NCBI GenBank assembly: GCA_037968655.1
Contig: JBBKVW010000516.1
Coordinates: forward strand, 1-27,825
Direction of reading: 5' to 3'
Length of the DNA: 27,825 nt
Source: CAISIP01 sp037968655
GTDB taxonomy: Bacteria > Pseudomonadota > Gammaproteobacteria > Burkholderiales > Burkholderiaceae_C
The notes beneath the pieces were generated by a model. That model had not been told where the DNA came from. It saw only the letters and a program-made list of their open reading frames with translations, and did not search any database. How positions within the stretch are numbered: the first letter of the stretch is position 1; each line of letters opens with the position of its first letter. Made by a program: the position numbers and the translations under genes. Below, one piece after another: positions 16,598 through 25,121 of this stretch.

Positions 16598-17776
16598 TTA
16601 CACCGCAGGCGGCCGGCGCGCGGATTTTTGCCATACATGCCAACCCAGGGCGATGGCAGTGAGGGCCACTGGCACCAGCGAACCGAAATTGAGCAGCCGC
16701 CAACCCTGGGTCGTGACCAGGGCGCCCGAGGCGAACGAGGTCAGGGCCATCACTGCAAACACGCAAAAATTGATTGCCGCCTGCGCCTGGTCCTTTTCCT
16801 CCGGCCGGTAGGCTTGTAGGGACAGGTTGGTGCTGCCGGTGAACAGGAAATTCCAGCCGACGCCCAGCAGGAACAACGACACGACAAACTGGTGCAGCTC
16901 CACGCCGGTCAGGGCGATTGCAATGCACGCCAGGTTCAGCAACACACCGACGGCCATGATCTTCTCAGTGCCGAAGCGTCGGATCAGGTGGCCGGTGAAA
17001 AAACCAGGGGCGAACATGCCGATCACATGCCACTGCAGCACGAGGGCGGCGTCTTCGAAGGGCAGATTGCAGACCTGCATGGCCAGCGGCGTCGCTGCCA
17101 TCAGCAGGTTCATGACGCCATAGCCCAGGGCCGCCCCCAGCGTCGAAACGATGAAGATCGGTTGACGCAGAATCTGGCCCAATGGCCGCCCGGTCGGACT
17201 GCCCGCTGATTTGGCGGGCACGGGAGGAAAGCGCAACATGGCCATGATCAGCATCGCGATCAGCGCCACCAGCGCCAGTGCCAGGTAGGCGCCGACGAAT
17301 GGCGTGGCGGTCAGCGCCTTGGTGCGGGTGGCAATGTTGGGCCCGATGACGGCACCGATCAGGCCACCGGCCAGCACCAGGGATATTGCCTTCTCGCGAT
17401 AGGCCGGCGCGGCCAGCTCCGCTGCTGCAAACCGGTACAGCTGGCCATTGGCGTTGTAGTAGCCGGCCACGACCGTCGCGCCGACCAGCATCCAGAAGCT
17501 CTCGGCCATCACCGCATAGGCGCATAGCAGCGCTGAGACCAGGCCAACCGCCAGCCCGATCTGAAACGATATCTTGCGGCCCCATGCTGTCTGTGTGCGT
17601 GCCACCAGCGGCGTGCTCAACGCGCCGCCCACAACATAGGCCATCACCGGCAGCGTGGCCATCCAGCCGACAGGTGCCAGTCGCAGTCCGATCAAGCCGT
17701 TGATGGCGATGAAGATGATGTTGTTGGTCAGCAGCAGGCCCTGGCAGGCCGCCAACAGCACCAGATTGCGGTTCAT
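16598..17776 (-). CDS. Major facilitator superfamily transporter
   Basis: Inner-membrane secondary transporter of 392 residues with about twelve hydrophobic segments in two six-helix halves, and a short central loop (FPPVPAKSAGSPTGRPLG). The loop between helices 2 and 3 has an MFS-A-like basic element (ARTQTAWGRKISF). ATG 17776 overlaps the rsmE stop as ATGA, so it is translated from the same message. The reading frame stays open well upstream, but that part is antisense to rsmE. Substrate unknown; the pairing with an rRNA methylase gene gives no functional clue. Confidence 0.87.
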   Translation of the reverse strand: MNRNLVLLAACQGLLLTNNIIFIAINGLIGLRLAPVGWMATLPVMAYVVGGALSTPLVARTQTAWGRKISFQIGLAVGLVSALLCAYAVMAESFWMLVGATVVAGYYNANGQLYRFAAAELAAPAYREKAISLVLAGGLIGAVIGPNIATRTKALTATPFVGAYLALALVALIAMLIMAMLRFPPVPAKSAGSPTGRPLGQILRQPIFIVSTLGAALGYGVMNLLMAATPLAMQVCNLPFEDAALVLQWHVIGMFAPGFFTGHLIRRFGTEKIMAVGVLLNLACIAIALTGVELHQFVVSLFLLGVGWNFLFTGSTNLSLQAYRPEEKDQAQAAINFCVFAVMALTSFASGALVTTQGWRLLNFGSLVPVALTAIALGWHVWQKSARRPPAV

Positions 17777-18528
17777 GCCAGCAGTGTAAGTGCCGCCAAT
17801 GCGGCGGTTTCGGTTCGCAGCACACGCGTGCCGAGCGATACAGGAACATGGCCTGATTCGATGGCGAGCGCTTCCTCCTTCGCGCTCAATCCACCTTCGG
17901 GACCACACAGGAAGGTGATGTTGTGCAGCTGTTGATCTGCCTGCGCGCGCCAGTCGGGCAAGGCAATCGCGCGTGGCTGCAAGGACAATACCAGCGATGT
18001 TGCCTCTTGCAGTGGCACAGTGCCGCGATGTTCGAGCCACCGCGCAAACGTCATCGGTGCGCGCAATTGCGGCACCCGGTTGCGCCCGCATTGTTCGCAG
18101 GCAGCAACGGCAACACTCTGCCAATGTGCCAGTTTGCGCGCTCCGCGCTCGGCGTCCAGTCGCACAACGCTGCGCTCGGTCATCAATGGCTGTATCGATG
18201 TGGCGCCAAGCTCGGTCGCCTTCTCGACCAGCCAATCCATGCGCTCATTGGCGGGCATGCCGACAGCCAATGTCAGGTGGCGCTGTGACTCCCGTTCCAC
18301 CCGTTCATGCGGGCCGACCGTGACCTGCACCGTGTTGCGAGTCATCGCAGTCACGGAGGCGCCAAATTCGCCGCCCTCCTCGGACGCGCCGGCGTGCCCG
18401 AACAGCACGAGCCTTGCGCCGGGTTGCAGGCGCAGCACCTGCGCATGCCGTGCCGCCGCCGCGGGTAGCTCCAGCGTCATGCCCGTTGCCAGCGGCAAGG
18501 GGCAGAAAAAGCGGGGACCACCAGCCAT
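17773..18528 (-). CDS. rsmE: 16S rRNA m3U1498 methyltransferase RsmE
   Basis: SPOUT-class methyltransferase that methylates N3 of U1498 in 16S rRNA. Evidence: N-terminal PUA-like part (AAARHAQVLRLQPGARLVLF), then KATELGATSIQPLMTERSVV, the EQCGRNRVPQL segment, and the C-terminal knot FLCGPEGGLSAKEE with LGTRVLRTETAALAAL. These are diagnostic for RsmE. ATG 18528 (251 residues) is preferred to TTG 18537. It follows amgK by 30 bases and overlaps the MFS gene by 4, giving a three-gene leftward unit. Confidence 0.94.
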   Translation of the reverse strand: MAGGPRFFCPLPLATGMTLELPAAAARHAQVLRLQPGARLVLFGHAGASEEGGEFGASVTAMTRNTVQVTVGPHERVERESQRHLTLAVGMPANERMDWLVEKATELGATSIQPLMTERSVVRLDAERGARKLAHWQSVAVAACEQCGRNRVPQLRAPMTFARWLEHRGTVPLQEATSLVLSLQPRAIALPDWRAQADQQLHNITFLCGPEGGLSAKEEALAIESGHVPVSLGTRVLRTETAALAALTLLA

Positions 18529-18558
18529 GACGGTCAATCGGGGTTGCGGCCTGGCACG

Positions 18559-19686
18559 CTACATCCGCCCGATGGCGTAGCCGCTGTGTTGCTCTATGTC
18601 CTCGACCTTGTCGATCAGGCGCAGCAATGGCCTGAGTTCAACGTAACGCGCGGTTGTGGCGCGAATGTACTGGATGAATCGCGGCGTATCGGCCAGATAC
18701 TGCGGCTTGCCATCGCGCAGCGTGAGCCGCGCAAAAATGCCCGCCACCTTGAGATGGCGCTGCAAACCCATCCATTCGACGCCGCGGTAAAACGCGCCGA
18801 AGTCCGAGCCCACCGGCAGGCCGGCAGTGCGTGCTTTTTCCCAGTATCGGATCGTCACATCGAGTACAAATTCTTCCTCCCAACTGAGGAAGGCGTCGCG
18901 CATCAGGCTGGCGATGTCATAGGTGACCGGGCCGTAGACGGCATCCTGGAAATCAAGCACCCCCATGGCTGCGCCGGCACTGCCGGCGGCAAGGCTGGTT
19001 GGCGGCATCATCAGGTTGCGCGGCATGAAGTCCCGATGCACATAGACACTGGGCCAGGACAGGTTCTCCTGCCTGATCATGGCGAATGAGCGCGCCAGCG
19101 TTTCCTGCATCTGTACATCGGGCTCGATGTTTTTGTGTTGCTTCAAGTACCACTGCGGAAACAGGTCGAGCTCTCGATTGAGCAGTGCGTCGTCATAGGC
19201 TGGCAGCACGCCTGGACGCGACGCCAGTTGCCAGGCGATCAGCGCGTCAAGCGCTTGCATGTAAAGCGGCAAATTGGCCTGTGCGTGCTCGCGATCGATC
19301 GCCTGCATCATGGTTTGCCGACCCAGGTCGGACAGCAGCAGGAAGCCGTGTTGCTGGTCCCAGGCCAGCACCTGCGGCACCTGCAGGCCGGCCTGCTCCA
19401 TCAGCTTGGCGACCCGGACAAAGGGCTCGCTGTTCTCCTTGTCGGGCGGCGCGTCCATGATGATGCGGCTTGCGCCAGCACCCTCAACGCGCAGGTAGCG
19501 CCTGAAACTGGCGTCGGCAGAGGCCAACTGCAGGGTCGCCGCATCGAGTCCATGGACAGTTGCGATGCCGTCCAGCCAGCGGTCGAACGCCAATTGGCGC
19601 GCCGGATCGGACCAGCTGACAGTTGATTTTCCGGTTGGGTCTGATGCACGGTCGCGTGCGTCGATGGAGGGGGCGTTGTCGCTCAT
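18559..19686 (-). CDS. amgK: N-acetylmuramate/N-acetylglucosamine 1-kinase AmgK-like phosphotransferase
   Basis: Aminoglycoside-phosphotransferase-fold kinase of 375 residues. In the cell-wall recycling bypass AmgK phosphorylates MurNAc and GlcNAc at C1, feeding MurU and UDP-MurNAc. Visible: ASADASFRRYLRV at the N-lobe, the Brenner motif HRDFMPRN (Asp219), the metal aspartate in VLDFQDAVYGP, and YDIASLMRD, all characteristic of this group. A 25-residue polar leader precedes the fold. Its position divergent from lptD is typical of AmgK. The usual partner murU is not adjacent: the next gene is rsmE. TAGAAT (minus strand, 19701-19696) just before the start may be a -10 element. Confidence 0.87.
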   Translation of the reverse strand: MSDNAPSIDARDRASDPTGKSTVSWSDPARQLAFDRWLDGIATVHGLDAATLQLASADASFRRYLRVEGAGASRIIMDAPPDKENSEPFVRVAKLMEQAGLQVPQVLAWDQQHGFLLLSDLGRQTMMQAIDREHAQANLPLYMQALDALIAWQLASRPGVLPAYDDALLNRELDLFPQWYLKQHKNIEPDVQMQETLARSFAMIRQENLSWPSVYVHRDFMPRNLMMPPTSLAAGSAGAAMGVLDFQDAVYGPVTYDIASLMRDAFLSWEEEFVLDVTIRYWEKARTAGLPVGSDFGAFYRGVEWMGLQRHLKVAGIFARLTLRDGKPQYLADTPRFIQYIRATTARYVELRPLLRLIDKVEDIEQHSGYAIGRM

Positions 19687-19758
19687 GGATAATCCATTCT
19701 ACAAATCCGCCCGGCGAGCCCGGTGGCGATTTGCCTGAGCCAAACACCTGCCTGATCC

Positions 19759-22152
19759 ATGCGCCAAATGATGATTGACACCGACTGCGGGGCCGATGGT
19801 TCCACACGGCGTCGTGCGCGTGCGCGGCCCTGGGCGGTTGGCGTGATCGGCGCGCTGATCATGCCGGTGGTTTGGGCGCAGACGCCGACAGAATTGACGC
19901 CCTTGCAGCTCAAGAGCAGCCGCAGCTTGCGCGAGCTGATACCGCCTGAGGATCGCAATGGATTGCCCACGTTCGTGGAAGCAGACCGCATGTCCTCGCG
20001 CACCGATCTGGAGACCGTTGTCGAGGGCCAGGCGGTGCTGCGCCGGGGTGACCTGGTAATACGTGCCGACCGGCTCAACTACTACCAGCCAGAAGATCTG
20101 GCTACTGCGCATGGCAACGTTCGTATCAATCGCGCTGGTGACATCTACGAGGGGCCGGAGCTGGAGCTCAAGGTCGAGTCCTTTGAGGGCTTCTTTCGCA
20201 ACCCCCGCTACCAGCTGTTGAAGAACCAGGGCCATGGCGAGGCCGAACGGGTCGACTTCATCGACGAGAAGCGCGCCATCGTGCGAAATGCGACGTTCAC
20301 TACCTGCCGTCGCCAGCCCGGGCCCAGCTGGATGCCCGACTGGATCATTCGGGCCGCCAGCATCAACATCGACAACGAGGAAGACGTTGGCCAGGCCGAG
20401 TCGGCCGTATTGAGCTTCAAGGGCATTCCCTTGTTGCCGGTGCCTGCATTCACCTTCCCGCTGAGTAATCGGCGCAAGTCCGGCGTGTTGCCCGCCACCT
20501 TTGGCATCGACAACCTCAATGGCATCGAGGTGACGGTGCCTTACTACTGGAACATCGCGCCCAACCGCGACGCCACCTTGACGCCATCGCTGATGAGCAA
20601 GCGCGGCGTCGATCTCGGCGCTGAGTTCCGCTATCTGGAGTCGACATACAAGGGCGAATGGCGTGCCAACTACATGCCGGGTGACAAACTGCGTGACGCC
20701 AGCCGCTGGGGATATTCTCTGTCACACAGCGGCGAGATTGACAGCGGGATGCAATCGGTTGGCAAGCTGGGAATCAACCTGTCGCTCAATCGTGTCAGTG
20801 ACGACAACTACTGGCGCGACTTCACGCGGGCCAGTCCTGGCCTGACCCAGCGCCTGTTGCCCAATGACCTGAACCTGTCATGGTCCAGCGGAAATTTCTC
20901 GACCAGCTTGCGCGTTCTCAAGTGGCAGACGCTGCAGGACACTGCTTCGCCAATCGTGCCGCCCTATGACCGACTACCGCAGATTGCGATGCGTTACGCG
21001 CGTCCGAATTTCAACGGCTTCGATTTCTCGGTCAACGCGGATAGCACCCAGTTCGAGTCCGACCGAGTCCTGACGGGGCAACCCAATGCCCGGCGCATCT
21101 ATTCGAAACTGGAACTCGCGCGGCCCTGGGTGACGCCGTCGGGGTACATCACGCCCAAGTTGCGCCTGCATACGACGAACTACCAGTTTGACGCACCGCT
21201 GGTCAATGGCAGGACTTCTGCCAGTCGAACCGTGCCGACCTTCAGCGTGGACAGCGGCCTGGTTTTCGAACGCGACACCAATTTGTTCGGGCGCGCCTTT
21301 CGCCAGACGCTGGAGCCGCGCGCCTATTACGTGCACACGCCCTACCGCGACCAGTCCGCCTTGCCCAACTACGACAGCGGCGCCAACGATTTCAACTTTG
21401 CCAGTATCTATACCGACAACGCCTTTGTCGGTGATGATCGAATTTCAGACAGCAAGATGTTGACCGTTGGTGTGTCCACCCGCCTGCTCGATCCGGCCAG
21501 CGGCGCTGAAGCGGCACGGTTTGGCATTGCGCAGCGCCTGCGTTTCAAGGACCAACGGGTAGCTCTGCCAGGGGGCACGACCGTCACCAAGGGTTTCAGC
21601 GATGTGCTGGTTGGCACAACGCTGAATCTGGATCCGCGCTGGTCGTTTGACGCGAATGTCCAATTTGACCCGGACACCCGACGCTCCGTGCGCTCCACCA
21701 TCGGCGGGCGCTACAGCCCGGGCAATTACCGTGTCGTCAGCGCGGCCTATCGCCTTCAGCGCGGCTCAAGTGAACAACTCGACCTGGCCTGGCAGTGGCC
21801 CATCAATGACCTGTGGGGCGATCGAGGACAGGACCTCGGTGCTGGACAGGGGCAGGGCGAAGGCCGTTGGTACAGCGTGGGTCGGATGAACTTCAGCCTG
21901 CGTGATGGCAAGCTGGTCGATTCGGTGCTGGGCTTTGAATACGACGGTGGCTGCTGGCTGGGCCGCATCGTGCTGGACCGCCTGCAAACCGGCACTTCAA
22001 CGGCAAACAACAGGATACTTTTTCAGCTGGAATTCGTCGGCTTCTCGCGCCTTGGATCCAATCCACTTGATACGCTCAAGCGCAGCATTCCACGCTATCA
22101 GTATCTGCGCGAATCCACCAGCAGCCCGAGCCGCTTCAGCAATTACGAATGA
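19759..22152 (+). CDS. lptD: LPS assembly outer-membrane protein LptD
   Basis: Outer-membrane beta-barrel that, with LptE, inserts lipopolysaccharide into the outer leaflet. The 797 residues begin with an Arg-rich n-region and hydrophobic core ending VVWAQ (signal peptide). The OstA/LptA-like jellyroll follows (VEADRMSSRTDLETVVEGQA, DRLNYYQPEDLATAHGNV), then RNATFTTCRRQPGPSW and a long barrel with LPLLPVPAFTFPLSNRRKSGV-like sequence and terminal EYDGGCWLGR. The mature chain shows only two cysteines, Cys183 and Cys732, consistent with a single inter-domain disulfide instead of the four-Cys set of E. coli. Its stop overlaps surA as ATGA. Confidence 0.95.
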   Translation: MRQMMIDTDCGADGSTRRRARARPWAVGVIGALIMPVVWAQTPTELTPLQLKSSRSLRELIPPEDRNGLPTFVEADRMSSRTDLETVVEGQAVLRRGDLVIRADRLNYYQPEDLATAHGNVRINRAGDIYEGPELELKVESFEGFFRNPRYQLLKNQGHGEAERVDFIDEKRAIVRNATFTTCRRQPGPSWMPDWIIRAASINIDNEEDVGQAESAVLSFKGIPLLPVPAFTFPLSNRRKSGVLPATFGIDNLNGIEVTVPYYWNIAPNRDATLTPSLMSKRGVDLGAEFRYLESTYKGEWRANYMPGDKLRDASRWGYSLSHSGEIDSGMQSVGKLGINLSLNRVSDDNYWRDFTRASPGLTQRLLPNDLNLSWSSGNFSTSLRVLKWQTLQDTASPIVPPYDRLPQIAMRYARPNFNGFDFSVNADSTQFESDRVLTGQPNARRIYSKLELARPWVTPSGYITPKLRLHTTNYQFDAPLVNGRTSASRTVPTFSVDSGLVFERDTNLFGRAFRQTLEPRAYYVHTPYRDQSALPNYDSGANDFNFASIYTDNAFVGDDRISDSKMLTVGVSTRLLDPASGAEAARFGIAQRLRFKDQRVALPGGTTVTKGFSDVLVGTTLNLDPRWSFDANVQFDPDTRRSVRSTIGGRYSPGNYRVVSAAYRLQRGSSEQLDLAWQWPINDLWGDRGQDLGAGQGQGEGRWYSVGRMNFSLRDGKLVDSVLGFEYDGGCWLGRIVLDRLQTGTSTANNRILFQLEFVGFSRLGSNPLDTLKRSIPRYQYLRESTSSPSRFSNYE

Positions 22153-23510
22153 ATACGATGACACATGGTTTCACGCGCGTCTTTCTGGCAACCCTGGCCG
22201 CCTGCGGCATCCTGAGCGCCGCGGCACAGACACAGCGGCAGCAGCCTGCGGCTGGCTCTGCCGTATCGGGCAGCGCGCCGCAGCGGGCATCGGATTACAT
22301 CGTGGCCATCGTCAACACCGAGCCAATTACCAACCAGCAGGTACGCCAGGAAATGCAGCGCATGGGTCAGCAACTGCTGCAACAGCAAGAAGCAGTTCCG
22401 GCGCCCCAGATACTGGCCGAACGTGCACTGGAGCGGCTCATTGTCGACCGCAGCCAGGTGCAGTATGCGCGTGAAACCGGGATCAAGATTGAAGACTTTG
22501 CGCTGGATGAGGCCGAGCAGTCGGTTGCGCGTCAGAATCAGGTCGACCTTGACGAGATGCACCGCAGACTGGCCGCCGACGGTATCTCGCGCAGCCAGTT
22601 CAGAACCACATTGCGTGACCAGATGATTTTGTCGCGGGTGCGCGAGCGTGAGGTGAGCCAGCGGGTCAAGGTCTCCGAACTGGATATCGACCAGTATTTG
22701 ATGGAGCGCCAGCGCGGCGCCAGCGCCACGCTGGCAGAGGTCAATATTGCGCATATCCTGTTGGAACTTTCCGAGTCCGCCGATGCGGCGCAAGTGGCAA
22801 CGGTGCGAAAGCAGGCCGAGCAGATCATGGCCCGTGCGCGCGCCGGAGAAGACTTCTCGGGCCTTGCCCGCGCCTTGTCCAAAGCGCCTGACGCTGAGGT
22901 GGGCGGACTATTTGGCATGCGCCCGTTGGACCGTTATCCCCAGCTCTTTACCGATGCCGTACAAGCCCTGGAGCCAGGCGCAATGACCGTGGTGCGGTCC
23001 GGTGCCGGGCTGCATGTGCTCAAACTGCTGGACAAGCGTGTGGCCGGAGCGCCGGCGACCAGCGTCGAGCAGGCAAGGGTCAGCCACATACTCTTGCGTC
23101 CGACCGCCAGCATGAATGAAGCGGCGGCGGTCGCCAGGCTGGAAGATTTCAGGCGACGCATCCTGGCGGGGCAGGCAAATTTTGAATCGCTGGCAAAGGA
23201 GTTTTCCCAGGATGGCAGTGCCGCCCAGGGTGGCGATCTGGGCTGGTCTGCACCAGGGCGTTTCGTTCCGGAGTTCGAGAGTGCATTGGAATCGTTGGCG
23301 CCGGGCGAGATAGGCCCGCCGGTAGTATCCCGCTTCGGGGTGCACCTGATTCGCGTTGCCGAGCGTCGTACGTCGAAGATCAGCGTGCGCGAGCAACGCG
23401 AAGCAGTACGGGCGCAGTTGCGTGAGCAAAAGGCCGAGGAGGCCTATCTGGAATGGAGCCGCGAATTGCGTGCCCGTGCCTATGTCGATCTGCGTGCGCC
23501 TCCGAGCTAG
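22149..23510 (+). CDS. surA: Periplasmic chaperone / peptidyl-prolyl isomerase SurA
   Basis: Folding factor for outer-membrane proteins including LptD. The 453 residues comprise a signal peptide (FTRVFLATLAACGILSAAAQ), a SurA N domain (YIVAIVNTEPITNQQVRQEM, LERLIVDRSQVQYA), two parvulin domains (around NIAHILLEL to VLKLLDKR, and VSHILLRP to VHLIRVAERR) and a C-terminal helix. The second parvulin domain keeps the full pattern FSQDGSAAQGGDLGW; the first is more divergent, as is common. ATG 22149 overlaps the lptD stop, and ATG 22158 is an alternative. A chaperone cotranslated with its client is the usual arrangement. Confidence 0.95.
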   Translation: MNTMTHGFTRVFLATLAACGILSAAAQTQRQQPAAGSAVSGSAPQRASDYIVAIVNTEPITNQQVRQEMQRMGQQLLQQQEAVPAPQILAERALERLIVDRSQVQYARETGIKIEDFALDEAEQSVARQNQVDLDEMHRRLAADGISRSQFRTTLRDQMILSRVREREVSQRVKVSELDIDQYLMERQRGASATLAEVNIAHILLELSESADAAQVATVRKQAEQIMARARAGEDFSGLARALSKAPDAEVGGLFGMRPLDRYPQLFTDAVQALEPGAMTVVRSGAGLHVLKLLDKRVAGAPATSVEQARVSHILLRPTASMNEAAAVARLEDFRRRILAGQANFESLAKEFSQDGSAAQGGDLGWSAPGRFVPEFESALESLAPGEIGPPVVSRFGVHLIRVAERRTSKISVREQREAVRAQLREQKAEEAYLEWSRELRARAYVDLRAPPS

Positions 23511-23597
23511 GCGCGGAACTTCCAGTGCCGCCTCAGGCCAGTCGTCGGGGACCCTACTGTACCGCCTGGCCTGCGGCCAATTCGGCAAGGTGGCCCT

Positions 23598-24395
23598 GTG
23601 ACCAAGCATGCGCCCCGCAAGCGGTTTGGCCAGCACTTTCTGGTCGATCAATCCATGATCGACGCGATTGTGCAGGGCATCGCGCCCAGGCCAGGCCAGA
23701 TCATGGTGGAGATCGGCCCTGGACTCGGTGCCATGACGCAACCCCTGGTAGAGCGCCTTGGCCACCTGACAGTGATAGAACTCGATCGGGATCTGGCAGC
23801 CCGGCTGCGCGAGCGCTCTGATCTGAATGTCATTCAGGCAGATGTGCTGACGGTCGACTTTTCGCAATTGCTGGAAACATTGCGTGTTGCGAACCGCAGC
23901 GCAATGGCAGCCGAACCGGATCGGCCCTCCCTGCGTGTCGTAGGCAACCTGCCCTACAACATCTCAACGCCGATTCTCTTTCACTTGCTGGACCATGCTG
24001 GTCAAATTCTGGATCAGCACTTCATGCTGCAAAAGGAAGTTGTTGATCGCATGGTTGCGCCGTCTGATACCTCCGCCTATGGTCGATTGAGCGTGATGCT
24101 GCAATGGCGTTACAGGATGGACAGCTTCATGCATGTGCCGCCAAACTGCTTTGATCCGCCGCCCCGGGTCGACAGTGCGATGGTGCGCATGGTGTCGCGC
24201 ACGCAAGCTCCGATTGTGGGCTTTGCTACGCTCAGCGAACTGGTGAAAGTTGCATTTAGCCAACGCCGCAAACTGTTGCGCCATACCTTAGGGCACTGGC
24301 TTGACGGCCGCGGATTCGCGGGCGAATTCGATCTGCAGCGGCGGGCACAGGAGGTGACTGTGGACGAGTACATCGCACTTGCTCAGCGCGCATGA
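23598..24395 (+). CDS. rsmA: 16S rRNA (A1518/A1519) dimethyltransferase RsmA (KsgA)
   Basis: SAM-dependent enzyme that dimethylates two adjacent adenines near the 3' end of 16S rRNA. Seen: KRFGQHFLVDQSMID, SAM motif I VEIGPGLGAMTQPL, acidic motif VIELDRDLAARL, the catalytic NLPYNIST, and the C-terminal part with CFDPPPRVDSAMVRM and FSQRRKLLRHTL. GTG 23598 has AAGGTGG upstream. Length (265 residues) is normal. It follows surA by 87 bases; pdxA, which often lies between them in proteobacteria, is absent. A hairpin starts five bases after the stop. Confidence 0.95.
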   Translation: MTKHAPRKRFGQHFLVDQSMIDAIVQGIAPRPGQIMVEIGPGLGAMTQPLVERLGHLTVIELDRDLAARLRERSDLNVIQADVLTVDFSQLLETLRVANRSAMAAEPDRPSLRVVGNLPYNISTPILFHLLDHAGQILDQHFMLQKEVVDRMVAPSDTSAYGRLSVMLQWRYRMDSFMHVPPNCFDPPPRVDSAMVRMVSRTQAPIVGFATLSELVKVAFSQRRKLLRHTLGHWLDGRGFAGEFDLQRRAQEVTVDEYIALAQRA

Positions 24396-24417
24396 AAAAG
24401 CCCGTCCTCAGACGGGC
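24396..24417 (-). terminator. Rho-independent terminator for the leftward barnase-barstar transcript
   Basis: On the minus strand a perfect 7-bp stem GCCCGTC/GACGGGC with a 4-base loop (24417 to 24400) is followed by TTTTTC. This is a classic intrinsic terminator for leftward transcription. On the plus strand the same hairpin follows the rsmA stop but ends in CTTCAA, so it would be weak in that direction. Confidence 0.65.
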
Positions 24418-24447
24418 CTTCAATGGAAGCGCGAGTTCGCGACTTGC

Positions 24448-24669
24448 TCAGGCCGTCGCCAGCCAGTATTGCGCGTTGAACGGGCTGCTCATGCGCAGCG
24501 CCAACGGCGATACATCCAACAACTTGTCGGTTGGCATCTTTTCGCCGGTCTCGGTCGTCAAGTGAATTCCCGCCACAGATTGCTCTGTATGGGTTTCGCT
24601 GTTTGCCTCATTCGCCCGTTCTGCTTGGCTGGTGTGTGCAGAACGGGCTACAGAAAAGAATAGAAACAT
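24448..24669 (-). CDS. Small ORF of unknown function downstream of the barstar gene
   Basis: Not recognised. An open frame of up to 73 codons (ATG 24669, overlapping the barstar stop by 22 bases) ends shortly before the leftward terminator. The last part, from ATG 24537 (29 codons, MPTDKLLDVSP to FNAQYWLATA), has strongly G/C-ending codons like the chromosomal genes, whereas the upstream part does not. It could be a short protein of the ribonuclease islet, or the C-terminal remnant of an older chromosomal gene broken when the islet arrived. The hairpin at 24614-24648 lies inside the frame, which argues for the shorter start or for a remnant. Confidence 0.3.
   Translation of the reverse strand: MFLFFSVARSAHTSQAERANEANSETHTEQSVAGIHLTTETGEKMPTDKLLDVSPLALRMSSPFNAQYWLATA
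24614..24648. repeat. 11-bp perfect inverted repeat at the barstar stop codon
   Basis: GCCCGTTCTGC (24614-24624) and GCAGAACGGGC (24638-24648) form a perfect stem with a 13-base loop. It begins at the barstar TAG. No T-run follows on either strand, so it may be an attenuator, a transcript-end stabiliser or a boundary of the inserted segment. Confidence 0.6.
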
Positions 24670-25100
24670 CGAAACGGTATCTTTCGATCGCCCCAATAAT
24701 CGGCGGCGTCGCGGAAGATGTCGAGCAGCTGCTCGCGCGCTTCCTTGTCGAACTTGGTGTTCGCCGGAATATGTTCCAGTACCGCGATGAAGCCAGGTTG
24801 CGGCCCGGACTTGTGCACCGGGTCGGTCATGCTGTCGTACAGCGCGTCAAAATTCTTGCCGACATGGGAGGGCAGCGTGAACTGCAGACCGATCATGTCC
24901 AGCACCTCCTGCTTGGACTGCGCGTTGGCCAGATTCGCATACAGGAAATGATGGCCCAGATCCTGGGCGGCATCCTGCAATTCCTGAACCCGAAAGGCCC
25001 GAATCGACTGAACGATATTGCTGCGCACTCCCCGAAGCGGCGCTTCGGATGGTTGACGAGTCGGCATATCTGCCCCCGTTTCATTTTCTATATATGACAT
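24648..25100 (-). CDS. Barstar-family ribonuclease inhibitor (immunity protein)
   Basis: Cytoplasmic inhibitor expected to block the barnase-type enzyme encoded immediately upstream. The diagnostic core LPSHVGKNFDALYDSMTD aligns with the barstar segment that plugs the barnase active site; Asp85 and Asp89 correspond to barstar Asp35 and Asp39. It is followed by a strand (PGFIAVLEHIP) and helix (DKEAREQLLDIFRDAADYW). At 150 residues it is longer than Bacillus barstar (about 90); the extra part is N-terminal. ATG 25100 and ATG 25067 are both possible, the latter preceded by GGGGG; the shorter form keeps all the barstar core. It lies 21 bases after the ribonuclease stop, consistent with a toxin-immunity pair. 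Confidence 0.87.
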   Translation of the reverse strand: MSYIENETGADMPTRQPSEAPLRGVRSNIVQSIRAFRVQELQDAAQDLGHHFLYANLANAQSKQEVLDMIGLQFTLPSHVGKNFDALYDSMTDPVHKSGPQPGFIAVLEHIPANTKFDKEAREQLLDIFRDAADYWGDRKIPFRCFYSFL

Positions 25101-25121
25101 TTCATTAGTTCCATCAAAAAC

